The notes: generated by a model not told the origin, from the sequence alone. Positions 1 through 8,821 are shown, numbered from the stretch's first letter. The stretch: 64,000 nucleotides of DNA from Streptomyces sp. CB09001 (GCF_003369795.1 NZ_CP026730.1:5199001-5263000); one strand, 5' to 3'. Made by a program: numbers and translations.

Positions 1-999
1 CGCCTCCGCGGTGTGGTTGTAGACCACGTCGAGGATCACCTCGATGCCGGCCGCGTGCAGTGCGCGCACCATCCGCTTGAACTCGCCGACCTGCTCACCC
101 GTGGTGCCGGAGGCGGCGTAGGCGGCGTGCGGGGCGAAGTAGCCGACCGAGTTGTAGCCCCAGTAGTTCTTCAGGCCGCGCTCCAGCAGATGGCTCTCGT
201 GCGCGAACTGGTGCACCGGCAGCAGCTCCACCGCCGTCACGCCCAGCCGCGTCAGGTGATCGATCGCCGCCGGGTGGGCGAGGCCCGCGTACGTGCCGCG
301 CAGCTCGGGCGGGATGTCCGGGTGGAGCCTGGTGAAGCCGCGCACGTGCAGCTCGTAGATGACCGAGTCCGCCCACGGCGTCTTGGGCCGCCGGTCGTAC
401 GTCCATTCGTCGTCGGTGGCGTCGTCGTGGACCACGACGCCCTTGGGGACGTACGGCGCCGAGTCCCGGTCGTCGCGCACGGTGTCCGCGACCCGCTGCT
501 CCGGCCAGTCGCGCACGTGCCCGTACACCTCGGGCGGCAGCACGCCGTAGTCATTCCCCTCGGCGCCGTCCACGGCGCGGGCGTAGGGGTCGAGGAGCAG
601 CTTCGCCGGGTTCCAGCGGGCGCCGGTCCAGGGGTCCCAGCGGCCGTGCACCCGGTAGCCGTAGCGCCGCCCGGGCCGGACGCCCGGCACGAAGCCGTGC
701 CAGATCTCGTGCGTCAGCTCGGTCAGCCGCACCCGGCTCTCCCTGGCGCCGGGTCCCGGCCCGTCGAACAGACACAGCTCCACCGCCTCCGCCCCGCCCG
801 CCCACAGGGCGAAGTTGGTCCCCGCCACCTGGTCCGGGCCGGTCCGGAACCGGGCGCCCAGCGGCACCGGGGTGCCCGGCCGGGCCGGCACGGCGGGCGG
901 CGGAGCGGCGCGCCGCGCGCCATTGACCACGACGGCGGGGTGCCCGTCCGCGGCGGCCCGTTCCCCGGGCACCGCCTCCCGCTCGGCTGCGCTGGACAC
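1..999 (-). CDS. glgX: Glycogen debranching enzyme GlgX, N-terminal part (C-terminus off window)
   Basis: This is an isoamylase-type GH13 enzyme that hydrolyses alpha-1,6 branches of glycogen or limit dextrin in the cytoplasm. 333 codons are visible, reading off the left edge. An N-terminal CBM48-like domain comes first (TNFALWAGGAEAVELCLFDG, then WHGFVPGVRPGRRYGYRVHG). The start of the catalytic barrel follows, with the family motifs YELHVRGFT, NYWGYN and DVVYNHTAE. The GTG start at 999 is preceded by GGGAGG six bases upstream. About 28 Pro/Ala/Arg-rich residues precede the conserved domain, so a later start is possible. The catalytic Asp/Glu residues lie beyond the edge. The gene is divergent from the L,D-transpeptidase pair. 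Confidence 0.93.
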   Translation of the reverse strand, partial: MSSAAEREAVPGERAAADGHPAVVVNGARRAAPPPAVPARPGTPVPLGARFRTGPDQVAGTNFALWAGGAEAVELCLFDGPGPGARESRVRLTELTHEIWHGFVPGVRPGRRYGYRVHGRWDPWTGARWNPAKLLLDPYARAVDGAEGNDYGVLPPEVYGHVRDWPEQRVADTVRDDRDSAPYVPKGVVVHDDATDDEWTYDRRPKTPWADSVIYELHVRGFTRLHPDIPPELRGTYAGLAHPAAIDHLTRLGVTAVELLPVHQFAHESHLLERGLKNYWGYNSVGYFAPHAAYAASGTTGEQVGEFKRMVRALHAAGIEVILDVVYNHTAEA

Positions 1000-1154
1000 C
1001 TGTCGGCCTCCCACGGCTCGTGGAACGACGTCCGGCAGGAGGGCGCGCGGCGTCCCGGCCGCTGCTCCCCGTCGCGTCGTCCTCCACACAGTTCTGCCCA
1101 CCGGGTGGCTCGCACTCACGTTTCCCCAGGGTCGACCGGTCGTTACGGGTGGAT

Positions 1155-2405
1155 GTGAGGCACGTACACGGGCGCGCACGGCGCGCGGGCGCGGCTCTGG
1201 CCGCCCTACTGACATGGGCAGGACTGCTGGCCGGGGCCGCCGGATGCACCTCGGACGGCGGCGGCATCGGTTCCGGCATCGGCTCGGGCATCGGCGAGAT
1301 GTTCGGCAAGCAACCCGCCGCCGAGGACGTCATCCGCGTCACCCCGGACGACGGAAGCAAGGCCGTCGCGCCGGAGAAGAAGCTGTCGGTGCGGGTGCCC
1401 GACGGGCGCCTGGAGTCGGTGAAGGTCGTCCGGTCGCAGGACGCGCAGGAGACCCCGGTGCCCGGCCGGATCTCCGAGGACGGCCTGAGCTGGCGGCCCG
1501 ACGACGACCGGCTCGCCCTCGCCGCCAAGTACACCGTCGACGCCGTCGCCCTGGACGGCGGCGGACACCGCTCGGCCCGGCACACCACGTTCACCACCAA
1601 GGTCCCCGAGGAACGCTTCATCGCCTACGTCGCCCCCGAGAACCGCTCGGTCGTCGGCACCGGCATGATCGTCTCACTGGAGTTCAACCGGGAGATCACC
1701 GACCGCGCCGCCGTCGAACGCGCCGTCACCGTCACCGCGGAGCCCGCCACCGAGATCCGTCCGCACTGGTTCGGCAAGGACCGCCTCGACTTCCGCCCCG
1801 AGGAGTACTGGAAGCCCGGCACCGAGGTCACCGTCGACCTGGACCTGCGGGACGTCGAGGGTGCGAAGGGGGTCTACGGGCTCCAGCACAAGAAGGTCTC
1901 CTTCACCGTCGGCCGCAGCCAGGTCTCCCGCGTCGACGCGGTCGAGCGGACCATGCAGGTGCGCCGGGACGGCACACTGCTGGCCACCGTGCCGATCACC
2001 GCGGGCGCGCCGACGACGCCCACCTACAACGGCCGGATGGTGATCACCGAGATGCTCGAGGTCACCCGCATGAACAGCCGCACGGTCGGCTTCGGCGGCG
2101 AGTACGACATCCCCGACGTCCCGCACGCCATCCGGCTGACCAGCTCGGGCACCTTCCTGCACGGCAACTACTGGGCGCCCGCCGACACCTTCGGCCGGGC
2201 CAACGTCAGCCACGGCTGCGTCGGACTGCGCGACGACAAGGGCGGCGGTTCCGACACCCCGGCCGGCTGGTTCTTCGACCGCAGCCTCATCGGCGACGTC
2301 GTCGAGGTGGTCCACAGCAAGGACAAGACCGTGGCCCCCGACAACGGGCTGGGCGGCTGGAACATGAAGTGGAAGGAATGGAAGGCGGGCAGCGCGGTGA
2401 GGTGA
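1155..2405 (+). CDS. L,D-transpeptidase lipoprotein (first of tandem pair)
   Basis: This lipoprotein should act at the outer face of the membrane, forming 3-3 (meso-Dpm to meso-Dpm) peptidoglycan cross-links. With the start at GTG 1155 it has 416 residues. A short basic N-terminus and hydrophobic stretch end in a lipobox at Cys31 (GAAGC). Two Ig-like domains follow (one ending at SFTVGRS), then a YkuD catalytic domain with HGNYW and the SHGCVGLRD signature. Cys355 is the nucleophile and His353 its partner. The actinobacterial LdtMt2-like layout fits. GTG at 1149 is an alternative start, and the longer open frame from 1020 overlaps the glgX promoter area and is unlikely. A paralogue follows 156 bp downstream. 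Confidence 0.93.
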   Translation: MRHVHGRARRAGAALAALLTWAGLLAGAAGCTSDGGGIGSGIGSGIGEMFGKQPAAEDVIRVTPDDGSKAVAPEKKLSVRVPDGRLESVKVVRSQDAQETPVPGRISEDGLSWRPDDDRLALAAKYTVDAVALDGGGHRSARHTTFTTKVPEERFIAYVAPENRSVVGTGMIVSLEFNREITDRAAVERAVTVTAEPATEIRPHWFGKDRLDFRPEEYWKPGTEVTVDLDLRDVEGAKGVYGLQHKKVSFTVGRSQVSRVDAVERTMQVRRDGTLLATVPITAGAPTTPTYNGRMVITEMLEVTRMNSRTVGFGGEYDIPDVPHAIRLTSSGTFLHGNYWAPADTFGRANVSHGCVGLRDDKGGGSDTPAGWFFDRSLIGDVVEVVHSKDKTVAPDNGLGGWNMKWKEWKAGSAVR

Positions 2406-2561
2406 CGCCGGGGCGTCCTTCGGCGCCCGGCCGCCAACTCGGTACGGAACGGTGACAATTCACCTGACCCTCAACCCCCTGGCCTGCGGTTACGATGCGC
2501 CGGTGCGCGCGCGGGCGCACTGGGGCGCGGGCCCGACCAGGCCCGGCGAGGGGAGAACAAG

Positions 2562-3764
2562 GTGAACGTGCGTCCGATAGCGGGGGCGGTACTCGGGCTG
2601 CTGATGCTGACCGTCACCGCATGCGGTGGGGGCGGCTCGGGCTCGGGGGCCGGGGACGGCAAGGGGGACAAGGCCAAGGACGCCACCGCGGCGCAGAGCG
2701 AGCAGTCCGAGGCCGTCGTCACCATCGCTCCCGAGAACGGGGCCAAGGCCGTCGACACCAGCGGCGCCCTGAAGGTCGGCGCCGCGAAGGGCAGGCTCAC
2801 CGAGGTCGTCGTCAAGGACGGCAAGGGCACGAAGGTCGACGGGAGGATAACCGGGGACGGCGCCGCCTGGACGCCGTCCACCCACCTGGCCGCCGCCACC
2901 ACGTACAGCGTGCACGCGGTCGCCAAGGACTCCGAGGGCCGCACCGCCGCCGAGGACTCCCGCTTCACCACCCTGACGCCGAAGAACACCTTCGTCGGCA
3001 CCTTCACGCCGGAGGACGGCTCGAAGGTCGGCGTCGGCATGCCGTTCTCGGTCCGCTTCACCCGGGGCATCACCAACCCGGAGGACGTCGAGAAGGCCAT
3101 CACCGTCAAGACCGAGCCGGCCGTCGAGGTCGAGGGCCACTGGTTCGGCAACGACCGCCTCGACTTCCGCCCCGAGAAGTACTGGAAGGCCGGCACCAAG
3201 GTCACCGTCGACCTCAACCTCGACGGCGTCGAGGGCCGCGAGGACGTCTACGGCAAGCAGGCCAAGACCGTCTCCTTCACCGTCGGCCGCAGCCAGGTCT
3301 CCGTCGTGGACGCCAAGAAGCACACGATGAAGGTCGTGCGGGACGGCAAGACCCTCAAGACCATTCCCGTCACCACCGGCGCACCGGGCTACGAGACCTG
3401 GAACGGCCAGATGGTCATCACCGAGCGGCTCGCGGTGACCCGCATGAACGGCGAGACCGTCGGCTACGGCGGCGAGTACGACATCAAGGACGTGCCGCAC
3501 GCCATGCGCCTGTCCACCTCCGGCACCTTCATCCACGGCAACTACTGGGGCGGCGACGCCTTCGGCAACCGCAACTCCAGCCACGGCTGCATCGGCCTGC
3601 GCGACGTGCGCGGCGGCTGGGACAAGGGTGCGCCGGCCCGCTGGTTCTTCGAGAACTCGATCATCGGCGACGTGGTCGTGGTCAAGAACTCCGAGGACGC
3701 CACCATCGCCCCCGACAACGGGCTCAACGGCTGGAACATGTCCTGGGAGAAGTGGAAGGCCTGA
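2562..3764 (+). CDS. L,D-transpeptidase lipoprotein (second of tandem pair)
   Basis: This is a paralogue of the preceding gene with the same layout: signal peptide, lipobox Cys21 (TVTAC), Gly/Ser/Lys-rich linker, two Ig-like domains and a YkuD catalytic domain. The HGNYW motif is present and the SHGCIGLRD signature places the nucleophile at Cys343 of 400 residues. The predicted role is 3-3 cross-linking of peptidoglycan outside the membrane. The two proteins align almost without gaps from the second Ig-like domain onward (VSFTVGRSQVS in both), which implies tandem duplication. The GTG start at 2562 has GGGGAGAA upstream. The 156-bp gap could carry its own promoter. Confidence 0.94.
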   Translation: MNVRPIAGAVLGLLMLTVTACGGGGSGSGAGDGKGDKAKDATAAQSEQSEAVVTIAPENGAKAVDTSGALKVGAAKGRLTEVVVKDGKGTKVDGRITGDGAAWTPSTHLAAATTYSVHAVAKDSEGRTAAEDSRFTTLTPKNTFVGTFTPEDGSKVGVGMPFSVRFTRGITNPEDVEKAITVKTEPAVEVEGHWFGNDRLDFRPEKYWKAGTKVTVDLNLDGVEGREDVYGKQAKTVSFTVGRSQVSVVDAKKHTMKVVRDGKTLKTIPVTTGAPGYETWNGQMVITERLAVTRMNGETVGYGGEYDIKDVPHAMRLSTSGTFIHGNYWGGDAFGNRNSSHGCIGLRDVRGGWDKGAPARWFFENSIIGDVVVVKNSEDATIAPDNGLNGWNMSWEKWKA

Positions 3765-3808
3765 GGGGCGGCTGCCGCGGCGAGTGAACGCCCGCTAACC
3801 TGCGGGGC

Positions 3809-4576
3809 ATGACCGTACATCTCGAAGTCGCCGAAGGCGTCGGAACGCTGCGCCTGGACCGCCCGCCGATGAACGCGCTGGACGTCGCCACCCAGGACCG
3901 GTTGAAGGAGCTGGCCGAGGAGATCACCCGGCGCGAGGACGTGCGCGCCGTGGTGATCCACGGTGGCGAGAAGGTGTTCGCGGCGGGCGCGGACATCAAG
4001 GAGATGCAGGTGATGGACCACGCGGCGATGGTCGCGCGGTCCCGCGCCCTCCAGGACTCCTTCACGGCGGTGGCCCGCATCCCCAAGCCGGTGGTCGCGG
4101 CGGTGACCGGCTACGCGCTGGGCGGCGGCTGCGAACTCGCCCTGTGCGCCGACTTCCGCATCGCGGGGGAGAACGCCAAGCTGGGCCAGCCCGAGATCCT
4201 GCTCGGCCTGATCCCCGGCGCGGGCGGCACCCAGCGGCTGTCCCGGCTGGTCGGCCCCTCCAGGGCCAAGGACCTGATCTTCACCGGCCGCCAGGTGAAG
4301 GCCGACGAGGCGCTGGCGCTGGGCCTGGTGGACCGGGTGGTCCCGGCCGCCGAGGTCTACGCGCAGGCGCACGCCTGGGCCGCGCGGCTCGCCAAGGGCC
4401 CCGCCATCGCGCTGCGCGCGGCGAAGGAGGCGATCGACACGGGCCTCGAGACGGACATCGAGACCGGCCTCGCCGTCGAGCGCAACTGGTTCGCGGGCCT
4501 GTTCGCCACCGAGGACCGCGAGCGCGGGATGCGCAGCTTCGTGGAAGAGGGCCCCGGCAAGGCCAAGTTCCTCTGA
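3809..4576 (+). CDS. Enoyl-CoA hydratase/isomerase (crotonase family)
   Basis: This 255-residue cytoplasmic enzyme belongs to the crotonase fold and should hydrate trans-2-enoyl-CoA in fatty-acid beta-oxidation or a related acyl-CoA pathway. The CoA/oxyanion motif FAAGADIKEM and the helix ALGGGCELALCADFRIA are present. Both catalytic glutamates of true hydratases are kept, one in GGGCELAL and one in GQPEILLGLIPGAGGTQRL, which favours hydratase over isomerase activity. Length is typical. It starts at ATG 3809, 44 bp after the transpeptidase stop, and nothing links it functionally to its neighbours. Confidence 0.93.
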   Translation: MTVHLEVAEGVGTLRLDRPPMNALDVATQDRLKELAEEITRREDVRAVVIHGGEKVFAAGADIKEMQVMDHAAMVARSRALQDSFTAVARIPKPVVAAVTGYALGGGCELALCADFRIAGENAKLGQPEILLGLIPGAGGTQRLSRLVGPSRAKDLIFTGRQVKADEALALGLVDRVVPAAEVYAQAHAWAARLAKGPAIALRAAKEAIDTGLETDIETGLAVERNWFAGLFATEDRERGMRSFVEEGPGKAKFL

Positions 4577-4881
4577 ACACCCCCGCAAGAAGTACAAGTT
4601 TCATCCGAAGTCGCGTTGTACCACTTGCAATTGACGCGATGTCTGATCCGGGTCCCTCGATGGGGCGGTTTATGGCAGCCTTAACGCACCATTAAGCGCG
4701 CCTTGTCGAGGGAGTTCGTCGCTTGTCTCCGGCCGAGCCGTTCGCGCAGGTCACCGGGGCCGTTTCCGGCCCCGAACTGCCTGTGGCATATGCCGATCGA
4801 CCGTCCTCCGGCCGGGCTCCCGCGGAGGCGTATTCCCCGGGAACGGCCCCGGAGGCCCCCGGGGGCGGCCATGATGGGGGC

Positions 4882-5385
4882 ATGGCGGGGCTGGATGGTA
4901 CGGAACAGCCGCGGGGAGCCGGACGGGCGACCGCGGCGCGCTGGTCGCCGGCGGTCGAGGACGAGCGCGCACTCAAGGCGCTGGACCTGTTCGGCAACCC
5001 GACGGAGCGCGAAGTTCCGTTACCCTCCCGGCCCGAGTCCGCCGCCACCGCCCGCAGGCTGGCCCAGGTCGTCGCCCTGCGTCAGTGGCAGCTCGGTCCC
5101 AAGGTCACGGAGGATGCCGTCCTGCTCGTCTCCGAACTGGTCGGCAACGCCGTACGCCACACCGGTGCCCGGGTCTTCGGCCTCCACATGCGCCGCCGCC
5201 CGGGCTGGATCCGGGTCGAGGTCCGCGACCCCTCCCGGGGGCTGCCCTGCCTGATGCCGGTGCAGGAGACGGACATCAGCGGGCGTGGACTCTTCCTCGT
5301 CGACACGCTCTCCGACCGGTGGGGGGTCGATCTGCTGCCGCGCGGGAAGACCACGTGGTTCGAGATGCGGGTCGTGGACCGCTGA
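4882..5385 (+). CDS. Anti-sigma-type ATP-binding protein (RsbW/SpoIIAB-like HATPase)
   Basis: This is a single-domain GHKL ATPase of the type that Streptomyces encodes in dozens of copies as anti-sigma or switch-kinase partners of SpoIIAA-like antagonists. Visible boxes are the N box (ELVGNAVRHT), a G1-like motif (VEVRDPSRGLP) and the G2 loop (GRGLFLVDTLSDRWG). I chose ATG 4882 (167 residues), which has a G-rich stretch just upstream. A TTG at 4723 with GAGGGAG upstream would add 53 residues of lower coding quality and cannot be excluded. The partner sigma factor or antagonist is not encoded nearby. The ADP-ribosyltransferase gene follows 97 bp downstream. Confidence 0.85.
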   Translation: MAGLDGTEQPRGAGRATAARWSPAVEDERALKALDLFGNPTEREVPLPSRPESAATARRLAQVVALRQWQLGPKVTEDAVLLVSELVGNAVRHTGARVFGLHMRRRPGWIRVEVRDPSRGLPCLMPVQETDISGRGLFLVDTLSDRWGVDLLPRGKTTWFEMRVVDR

Positions 5386-5482
5386 GAGCCCATCTGCCCC
5401 GGAAAGCAACCCCGTTCACCGGACACGCCACCTACGGGTGAGAATCCGGAACGCACCGCTCCGCAGCCGGGATCGTATCCGC

Positions 5483-6097
5483 ATGATCACCACTCGCCTG
5501 CGCCGACGGACCGCCGCCGCCGTCCTGTCGCTCTCCGCGGTCCTCGCCACCACCGCCGCCACCGCCCCCGGTGCCGCCACGGCCCCCTCGGCCGCCCCCG
5601 CCAAGGCCGCCCCGGCCTGCCCCCAGTTCGACGACAAGACCAAGGCCGCCGCCGACCGGGGCGTCGACGTCGACCGCATCACGCCCGAGCCGGTCTGGCG
5701 CACCACCTGCGGCACCCTCTACCGCAGCGACAGCCGCGGCCCCCAGGTCGTCTTCGAAGAGGGCTTCCACGCCAAGGACGTCGAGAACGGACAGTACGAC
5801 GTCGAGAAGTACGTCCTGGTCAACCAGCCCTCGCCGTTCGTCTCGACGACCTACGACCACGACCTCTACAAGACCTGGTACAAGTCCGGCTACAACTACT
5901 ACATCGACGCCCCCGGCGGCATCGACGTCAACAAGACCATCGGCGACACCCACAAGTGGGCCGACCAGGTCGAGGTCGCCTTCCCCGGCGGCATCCAGCG
6001 GAAGTACATCATCGGCGTCTGCCCCGTCGACCGGCAGACCAAGACCGAGATCATGAGCGACTGCGAGAGCAATCCGCACTACCAGCCCTGGCACTGA
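5483..6097 (+). CDS. Secreted mono-ADP-ribosyltransferase, ScARP/Scabin (pierisin-like) family
   Basis: A 204-residue exported protein: an Arg-rich N-terminus, hydrophobic core and Ala/Pro-rich segment (about residues 1-43) form the signal peptide, followed by a compact ART domain. The R-S-E class triad can be read: Arg81 (LYRSDSR), Ser121-Thr-Thr (FVSTTYD), and the catalytic Gln162-x-Glu164 (QVEVAF). These fit the S. coelicolor enzyme ScARP, described from memory as transferring ADP-ribose from NAD+ to guanine bases or nucleosides, and Scabin of S. scabiei. Two cysteine pairs (for example WRTTCG, CPVD and SDCES) could form disulfides. The longer frame from 5285 overlaps the preceding gene and was rejected. 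The cellular or environmental target cannot be read from sequence. Confidence 0.9.
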   Translation: MITTRLRRRTAAAVLSLSAVLATTAATAPGAATAPSAAPAKAAPACPQFDDKTKAAADRGVDVDRITPEPVWRTTCGTLYRSDSRGPQVVFEEGFHAKDVENGQYDVEKYVLVNQPSPFVSTTYDHDLYKTWYKSGYNYYIDAPGGIDVNKTIGDTHKWADQVEVAFPGGIQRKYIIGVCPVDRQTKTEIMSDCESNPHYQPWH

Positions 6098-6113
6098 CAC
6101 CGGTCACCCCCGC

Positions 6114-6755
6114 TCAGGGGCGCAGGAACAGTGCCTCCGACCCCACCGGCCGGTAACCCGCCGCCTGGAACGCCCGCAGACTGCGGGCGTTCCCCGCCGA
6201 CACCTGCGCCCACACCGGCTCACCCCCGGCCAGCTGCCGCGCCGCCGTCACCAGCAGCCGCCCCAGCCCCCGGTGCCGGGCGCCCTCCGCCACCTCCACG
6301 GCGACCTCCAGCCGCCCGCCGACCCCGCGGCCCAGCACCAGCACCCCGCCGTCCGCCGCCCACACCCGCACCCCGTCGCGCCGCCGCCGGGCCGCGACCA
6401 CCCGGGGATGCCCGGGATCGGCCACCTCCTCCAACGCCACCTCCGGCCGCCCGGGCAGCGGCGCACCGGTCAGCAGCACGTCGATCGTGTCCGTCGTACG
6501 CCCCGTGCGGTCCGCGAAGGCCGTCAGGAACCGGGCGTTCATCGTGGCGGCCAGGGGATCGCACCCCAGCGACGCCAGCGTCTTGCGCACCCACCCCTCC
6601 TCCACGTCGTCGGTGAAGACGACCGAGTGCGCCGTGAAGGCGAGCACCCCCGCGTCCCGGACGCCGTGCTGCGGCACGACGCTCGTCCCGCCGTCCGCCG
6701 GCGGGAACACGCCCCGCGCCGCCGCGTCCAGAATCTCCCGCAGGCTCTCCGCCAC
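6114..6755 (-). CDS. GNAT family N-acetyltransferase
   Basis: This 213-residue protein carries a C-terminal GNAT fold with the acetyl-CoA pyrophosphate loop in EGARHRGLGRLLVTAARQ, followed by SAGNARSLRAFQAAGYRPVG. The N-terminal half (residues 1-100) is not recognised. The GTG start at 6755 has AAGGAG upstream at good spacing. The much longer minus-strand open frame that contains it is antisense read-through of the next genes. It is divergent from the MerR regulator with only 48 bp between starts, so the regulator may control it. It converges with the ADP-ribosyltransferase gene (16 bp between stops). The substrate is unknown. Confidence 0.85.
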   Translation of the reverse strand: MAESLREILDAAARGVFPPADGGTSVVPQHGVRDAGVLAFTAHSVVFTDDVEEGWVRKTLASLGCDPLAATMNARFLTAFADRTGRTTDTIDVLLTGAPLPGRPEVALEEVADPGHPRVVAARRRRDGVRVWAADGGVLVLGRGVGGRLEVAVEVAEGARHRGLGRLLVTAARQLAGGEPVWAQVSAGNARSLRAFQAAGYRPVGSEALFLRP

Positions 6756-6803
6756 ACCGCGCTCCTTGAGTCTCCACCCACTGGAAGGCACAGACTCCCA
6801 GAC

Positions 6804-7718
6804 ATGACCGACGACGGCACCGGCCTCATGACCATCGGCGAACTGGCGCGCACCACCGGACTTCCGGTACGCACCATCCGCTACTGGTCCGACGAGGGCG
6901 CCCTGCCCCCGCACGCCCGCTCCGCGGGCGGCTACCGGCTCTACGACGCCGCGTCCGCCGCCCGCCTGGAGCTGATCCGCACCCTGCGCGAACTGGGCCT
7001 CGGTCTGGACGCCGTACGCCGTGTGCTGACCGGCGAGACCACGGTCGCGCAGATCGCGGAGGCGCACGTGAGCGCCCTGGACGCGCAGATCAGCGCCCTG
7101 AGGGTGACCCGCGCGGTGCTGTCCACCGTGGCGCGACGCGGCTCGACCGCAGAGGAGATGACGCTCATGAACAAGCTGGCGCGACTGTCCACCACCGAAC
7201 GCCGCCGGATCATCGAGGACTTCATGGCCGAGGTCTTCGCCGGCGTCGACCCCGGTGACCCCGACATCCGCACCCGCCTGCGCTTCGCCGCCGCCGACCT
7301 GCCCGACGACCCCACCCCGGAACAGGTGGACGCCTGGGTGGAGCTGGCCGAGCTGATCCAGGACCCGGAGTTCCGGGTCACCATGCGCCGGATGATCGAG
7401 TTCAACGCCGCGGACCGGGGAGCGGACGTGCCCACCAGCTCCTCGCTCTGGTTCGTGAGCCGCATGGTCCAGCTCGCCGGTGAGGCGCTGCGCGACGGCG
7501 TGGCACCGGACTCGCCGCGGGCCGCCGGCATCGTGCGCGAGCTGATCGGCGACGCCGACCCGGCCGTCGTACTCGAACGCCTGACCGCGGTGACCAACGT
7601 CCGGCTCGCCCGCTACCGGGAACTGTCGGCGATCGTGAACGGCCTGGAGCCGCCCTCCGCCCACGAGGAGCAGTTCAGGTGGGTGGTCGCCGCGCTGGGC
7701 GCTCGGACGGCCGGTTAA
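6804..7718 (+). CDS. MerR family transcriptional regulator
   Basis: This 304-residue protein has a standard N-terminal MerR winged-helix (MTIGELARTTGLPVRTIRYWSDEGALPP, then GGYRLYD), a dimerisation coiled coil (about residues 70-115), and a long C-terminal domain with no effector motif I recognise. There are no paired cysteines typical of metal sensors, so a small organic ligand or no ligand is more likely. The start is ATG 6804. An internal ATG within AEEMTLMNKL marks the junction with the effector domain. The gene is divergently paired with the GNAT gene, and their 48-bp intergenic region probably holds both promoters and a MerR operator. Confidence 0.9.
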   Translation: MTDDGTGLMTIGELARTTGLPVRTIRYWSDEGALPPHARSAGGYRLYDAASAARLELIRTLRELGLGLDAVRRVLTGETTVAQIAEAHVSALDAQISALRVTRAVLSTVARRGSTAEEMTLMNKLARLSTTERRRIIEDFMAEVFAGVDPGDPDIRTRLRFAAADLPDDPTPEQVDAWVELAELIQDPEFRVTMRRMIEFNAADRGADVPTSSSLWFVSRMVQLAGEALRDGVAPDSPRAAGIVRELIGDADPAVVLERLTAVTNVRLARYRELSAIVNGLEPPSAHEEQFRWVVAALGARTAG

Positions 7719-7766
7719 TCTGACCTGCGTCAGATGGACCCAATGCACGGAACGAGGGGCGGACCG

Positions 7767-7979
7767 GTGGCCGACATCGAGGAAGCACGCAAGCAGTTCG
7801 AGCGGATCGACACGGACGGTGACGGCCTCATCACCGCGGCCGAGTTCAAGACCGCGCTCGCCCAGGGCGGCGACTGGAACGTCACCGAGTCGGTGGCCGA
7901 GGCGATCATCGCCGGCCGCGACCTCGACGGCGACAAGCAGCTGTCGTTCGACGAGTTCTGGGCCCACCTGAACAAGTAG
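7767..7979 (+). CDS. EF-hand calcium-binding protein (Cab family)
   Basis: A 70-residue cytoplasmic calmodulin-like protein with two canonical 12-residue EF loops: residues 15-26 (DTDGDGLITAAE) and 52-63 (DLDGDKQLSFDE). Each has acidic residues at loop positions 1, 3, 5 and 12, so both should bind Ca2+. It matches the small Cab proteins of S. coelicolor (70-residue two-EF-hand proteins), which have been discussed as calcium buffers or sensors in differentiation. GTG 7767 with an upstream GAGGGG was chosen over an ATG 33 bases earlier. A hairpin follows the stop. Confidence 0.9.
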   Translation: MADIEEARKQFERIDTDGDGLITAAEFKTALAQGGDWNVTESVAEAIIAGRDLDGDKQLSFDEFWAHLNK

Positions 7980-7990
7980 CGGCACGATGA

Positions 7991-8022
7991 GGGGCGCCCG
8001 GCGGTCGTCCGGCGGGCGCCCC
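7991..8022 (+). terminator. Hairpin after the EF-hand gene
   Basis: A perfect 10-bp inverted repeat (GGGGCGCCCG at 7991-8000, complement at 8013-8022) with a 12-base loop begins 12 bases after the EF-hand stop. It is followed by CTTCG rather than a clean T-run, as is usual for Streptomyces terminators. Confidence 0.6.
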
Positions 8023-8150
8023 TTCGCCGTCCCCGCGGGTTGCTGCGGGGGAGTGAAGGCGGGGCGACGGCGGAATAGCCCGCACGGCTCGGAGGTTGCT
8101 GGTTCCCACCAGGAAGACACCACATCCGAAGGGCCAGGGGAGTCAGCATC

Positions 8151-8813
8151 ATGAAGATCGGCATCATCGGCGCGGGCAACATCGGCGGCAACCTCACCCG
8201 GCGGCTCACCGCCCTCGGACACGACGTCTCGGTCGCCAACTCGCGCGGGCCGCACACGCTCACCGCGCTGGCCGAGGAGACCGGCGCCACCCCGGTACCG
8301 GTGGAGGAGGCGGCGCGGGGCGCCGAGATCGTGGTCGTCACCATCCCGCTGAAGCGGGTCCCGGACCTGCCGTCGGGTGTCCTCGACGGGGCGGCGGAGG
8401 GCGTCGCGGTCATCGACACCGGCAACTACTACCCGCAGCAGCGGGACGGCAGGATCGCGGGCATCGAGGACGAGGGCCGCACCGAGAGCCGCTGGACCGA
8501 ACGCCACCTCGGCCACCCGGTGATCAAGGCCTTCAACGGCACCTACGCCCAGGACATCCTCGACCGGCCCCGTCCGGCCGGCGCGCCCGACCGCCTGGCC
8601 CTCCCGGTGGCCGGCGACGACGAGGCGGCCAAGGCGAAGGTCCGCACCCTGATCGACGAACTGGGCTTCGACACCGTCGACGCCGGCGGCATCGACGACT
8701 CCTGGCGCCAGCAGCCGGACACCCCGGTCTACGGCCTGCGCGAGGGCGTCGACGGCGTCGCCAGGGCGCTGGCCGAGGCGTCCCCGGAGCGGCCCGCGGC
8801 CTTCCGGGGCTGA
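8151..8813 (+). CDS. NADPH-dependent F420 reductase-like oxidoreductase
   Basis: A 220-residue Rossmann-fold protein of the coenzyme-F420-dependent NADP oxidoreductase family. The nucleotide site MKIGIIGAGNIGGNLTRRL starts at the first residue, and NSRGPHT after the second strand is the NADP-selective loop (Ser-Arg binds the 2'-phosphate). The family includes F420H2:NADP+ reductases and uncharacterised imine or ketone reductases. Without the F420-contact residues I cannot tell which. ATG 8151 lies 5-10 bases after a weak purine-rich site (CAGGGGAG). It appears monocistronic, converging with the lysozyme gene (8 bp between stops). Confidence 0.85.
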   Translation: MKIGIIGAGNIGGNLTRRLTALGHDVSVANSRGPHTLTALAEETGATPVPVEEAARGAEIVVVTIPLKRVPDLPSGVLDGAAEGVAVIDTGNYYPQQRDGRIAGIEDEGRTESRWTERHLGHPVIKAFNGTYAQDILDRPRPAGAPDRLALPVAGDDEAAKAKVRTLIDELGFDTVDAGGIDDSWRQQPDTPVYGLREGVDGVARALAEASPERPAAFRG

Positions 8814-8821
8814 CGCCGCCG

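Noticed and set aside
4577..4722. A tRNA or small RNA gene in the gap after the hydratase
   Set aside because: No acceptor-stem pairing or T-loop could be found; only an AT-richer promoter-like stretch is visible.
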